Source: Clostridiaceae bacterium JG1575 (GTDB lineage Bacteria; Bacillota; Clostridia; Clostridiales; Clostridiaceae). Taken from it: a stretch of 64,000 nt of DNA. Both the position numbers and the translations under genes were made by a program. Positions within the stretch are counted from its first letter, which is position 1. Each line of letters begins with the position of its first letter. The stretch spans positions 1 through 64,000 of the forward strand of contig LQGW01000051.1 of NCBI GenBank assembly GCA_002838815.1, read 5' to 3'. Under the pieces are notes generated by a model. That model ran no database searches. It saw nothing but the letters and a program-made list of their open reading frames with translations, and was not told the origin of the DNA. Of the stretch, positions 62,739-64,000 are shown piece after piece.

Positions 62739-64000
62739 CTATTCGATGGCGCCATTTGGAGAAGCGTCCAAGCGTTCTTGGAGGTCGTTGGCCTCAAGCT
62801 CTTTTCCGTACATGCAAAGCAGCGGGGAGAGCTCAACCTCCCGATGGGGGGTTAGACCCAAGGCCCGAACCCAGCTGGTGCAAAGGGCTAAAACCATTTG
62901 ACGGGCGGTATCCTTGGAGTCCACGCCCTCAAAATTTTTCACTGGGGCAAATTCCTCCCGCCGTTCGACATCCAAAAGAGCCATGTCCTGGGCGTGACGG
63001 AATAGGTCAAAGTAGAGGGCTTCAAACTTATAGGCATTGGGCGTAATGGAGCGGACTTTCTGGCCGGCCTCATCGACGGTTTCCACCACCTTGTGCGCCA
63101 CATGGTAGGCGGCTTCAAAGTGGAGGGCTTTTTCCAAAAAGTCCAGCTTCAAAACGTGATTGATGATGTTGCCGGATCCATAAAGAAGCTTGCCCGAAGG
63201 CAGGGTGGCCTCGGCCAGCTCCTGGGGCAGCTCTGTATATTCAATGATGGAGGGCGCATCGTTGCGGTAGGCGTAAACACCCACGTGCTCTGCGGAATGG
63301 GTCTTGCGGACGGTTTTTGAGGCCACGTCTTTGTCTTGTTCCTTGGCAAAACCAATGAAGTAGGGGTCGCAGACTCGAACCAAGGCATTGTCCACTCCGT
63401 AGAAAAAGATCCAGCGAATGCCGCGGCGGCGCATGTCTTTGAGGCCGCCGGATTCCTTCAGGGCGCGAAAGCAGCCGCCGGAGCCATCGGGGTTGGCGCT
63501 GATGCGCCCTTTGTCGGCCAAGAGGATCCGGCCGTTTTCATCCACCGAGGGAAGGGTTCCCTGGGGGAAGAAGGAGATTTGCTCGGGATCCAGACCAAAA
63601 TGATTGTGCAGCTGGAAAAACCGCAGGGTCTCCTCGTGGTTTTGCGGGCTGGTCATGATGTACCAGGGAATCAGGCCGCCGGAGCATTTTTGAATGTGAG
63701 CGATGCGTTCCGCCTGCAACTGAAAAAGCGACTTGCCTGAAGGCAGGCCGATGTCGTAGGCGCCCTTGGGGCCATCAAAGCCCAAGCGGGAGCCTTGACC
63801 CCCAGCCACCAAAAAGGCCGCCACGTGACCCTTTTGAAGTTCCTCCAGTCCCGATTGCCAATAGCGATTTCGCTGGGCTTCATCAAGGTCTTGAAAAGCA
63901 ACGGAATCCATGGCGCGCAGCGAATCCTTGATGTGCGTCTTGGGATGAACCACCAGACGCTGGTATAAGTCGGCGATGGTTTTCGGATCCAGCGCCTCCA
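62739..64000 (-). CDS. UDPGP-type uridylyltransferase, N-terminus outside the window
   Basis: The frame stays open from the stop at 62739 to the right edge, so the 5' end is missing; a GTG near 63953 is inside the gene and not its start. At least 420 residues are visible. The nucleotide-binding motif AGGQGSRLGFDGPKG and the downstream LPSGKSLFQLQAERI place it in the UDPGP family, which includes UDP-GlcNAc/UDP-hexosamine pyrophosphorylases and UTP-glucose-1-phosphate uridylyltransferases. It makes a UDP-sugar from UTP and a sugar 1-phosphate. The sugar is uncertain; a hexosamine or glucose substrate is likely. Confidence 0.88.
   Translation of the reverse strand, partial: EALDPKTIADLYQRLVVHPKTHIKDSLRAMDSVAFQDLDEAQRNRYWQSGLEELQKGHVAAFLVAGGQGSRLGFDGPKGAYDIGLPSGKSLFQLQAERIAHIQKCSGGLIPWYIMTSPQNHEETLRFFQLHNHFGLDPEQISFFPQGTLPSVDENGRILLADKGRISANPDGSGGCFRALKESGGLKDMRRRGIRWIFFYGVDNALVRVCDPYFIGFAKEQDKDVASKTVRKTHSAEHVGVYAYRNDAPSIIEYTELPQELAEATLPSGKLLYGSGNIINHVLKLDFLEKALHFEAAYHVAHKVVETVDEAGQKVRSITPNAYKFEALYFDLFRHAQDMALLDVERREEFAPVKNFEGVDSKDTARQMVLALCTSWVRALGLTPHREVELSPLLCMYGKELEANDLQERLDASPNGAIE

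Noticed and set aside
62666-62836. Longer N-terminus for PepF with a Pro/Thr repeat.
   Set aside because: The region is intergenic by composition and has no ribosome site, while AAGAAGG marks 62665.

Overview
The window reads as a dense chromosomal segment of a Gram-positive, probably anaerobic Firmicute with mid-range GC. Supporting signs are strong GGAGG-type ribosome sites, frequent ATGA start/stop overlaps, several TTG and GTG starts, the tig / clpP-clpX-lon-ysxC block, and a bacterial V-type ATPase operon. A Clostridia/Tissierellia lineage (Peptoniphilaceae-like) is my guess only. I see no rRNA, tRNA, CRISPR array, prophage or insertion sequence. Most of the window is housekeeping or metabolic.

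Layout. 1-9.5 kb: a probably inactive alpha/beta hydrolase, a hemolysin III protein, a stand-alone PTS EIIA, a two-component system with a coupled lipoprotein, a lipid kinase and three unrecognised proteins, one of only 40 residues. 9.8-13 kb: ftcD-hutI (end of histidine degradation) and a flavoprotein. 13-23.4 kb: a RusA-like protein with a zinc-finger tail, tsaD, an HtrA protease, an ABC-F ATPase, a Zur-like regulator convergent with a znuCB transporter that has a candidate Zur box, a rhomboid protease, a DUF1232 protein and RNase H1.

23.5-32.6 kb is a compact same-strand cluster. It holds two HTH-TPR regulators, a degenerate AlaX-like protein, a cysteine desulfurase with ThiI (tRNA 4-thiouridine), a 58-residue protein overlapping both neighbours, an anchored protein, a sugar isomerase-like protein, a GNAT acetyltransferase and a small membrane protein. 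It is the most novel-looking part of the window.

32.7-41.5 kb: protein quality control (tig, clpP, clpX, lon) with ysxC and lepB, interrupted by a ClC transporter. 41.5-51.6 kb: a 2-hydroxyacid dehydrogenase behind a tandem-duplicated promoter element, an MFS transporter, pncB, an SF1 helicase, an RluA-type pseudouridine synthase, a polysaccharide flippase and a phospholipase-C-like protein. 51.6-52.3 kb: a gene-free stretch with a terminator, a promoter and a long, possibly structured leader. 52.3-60.8 kb: a nine-gene V-type ATPase operon whose c subunit keeps the Na+-binding residues known from Enterococcus hirae NtpK. 60.9-64 kb: an M3 oligopeptidase and the 3' part of a UDPGP-type uridylyltransferase gene that runs off the right edge.
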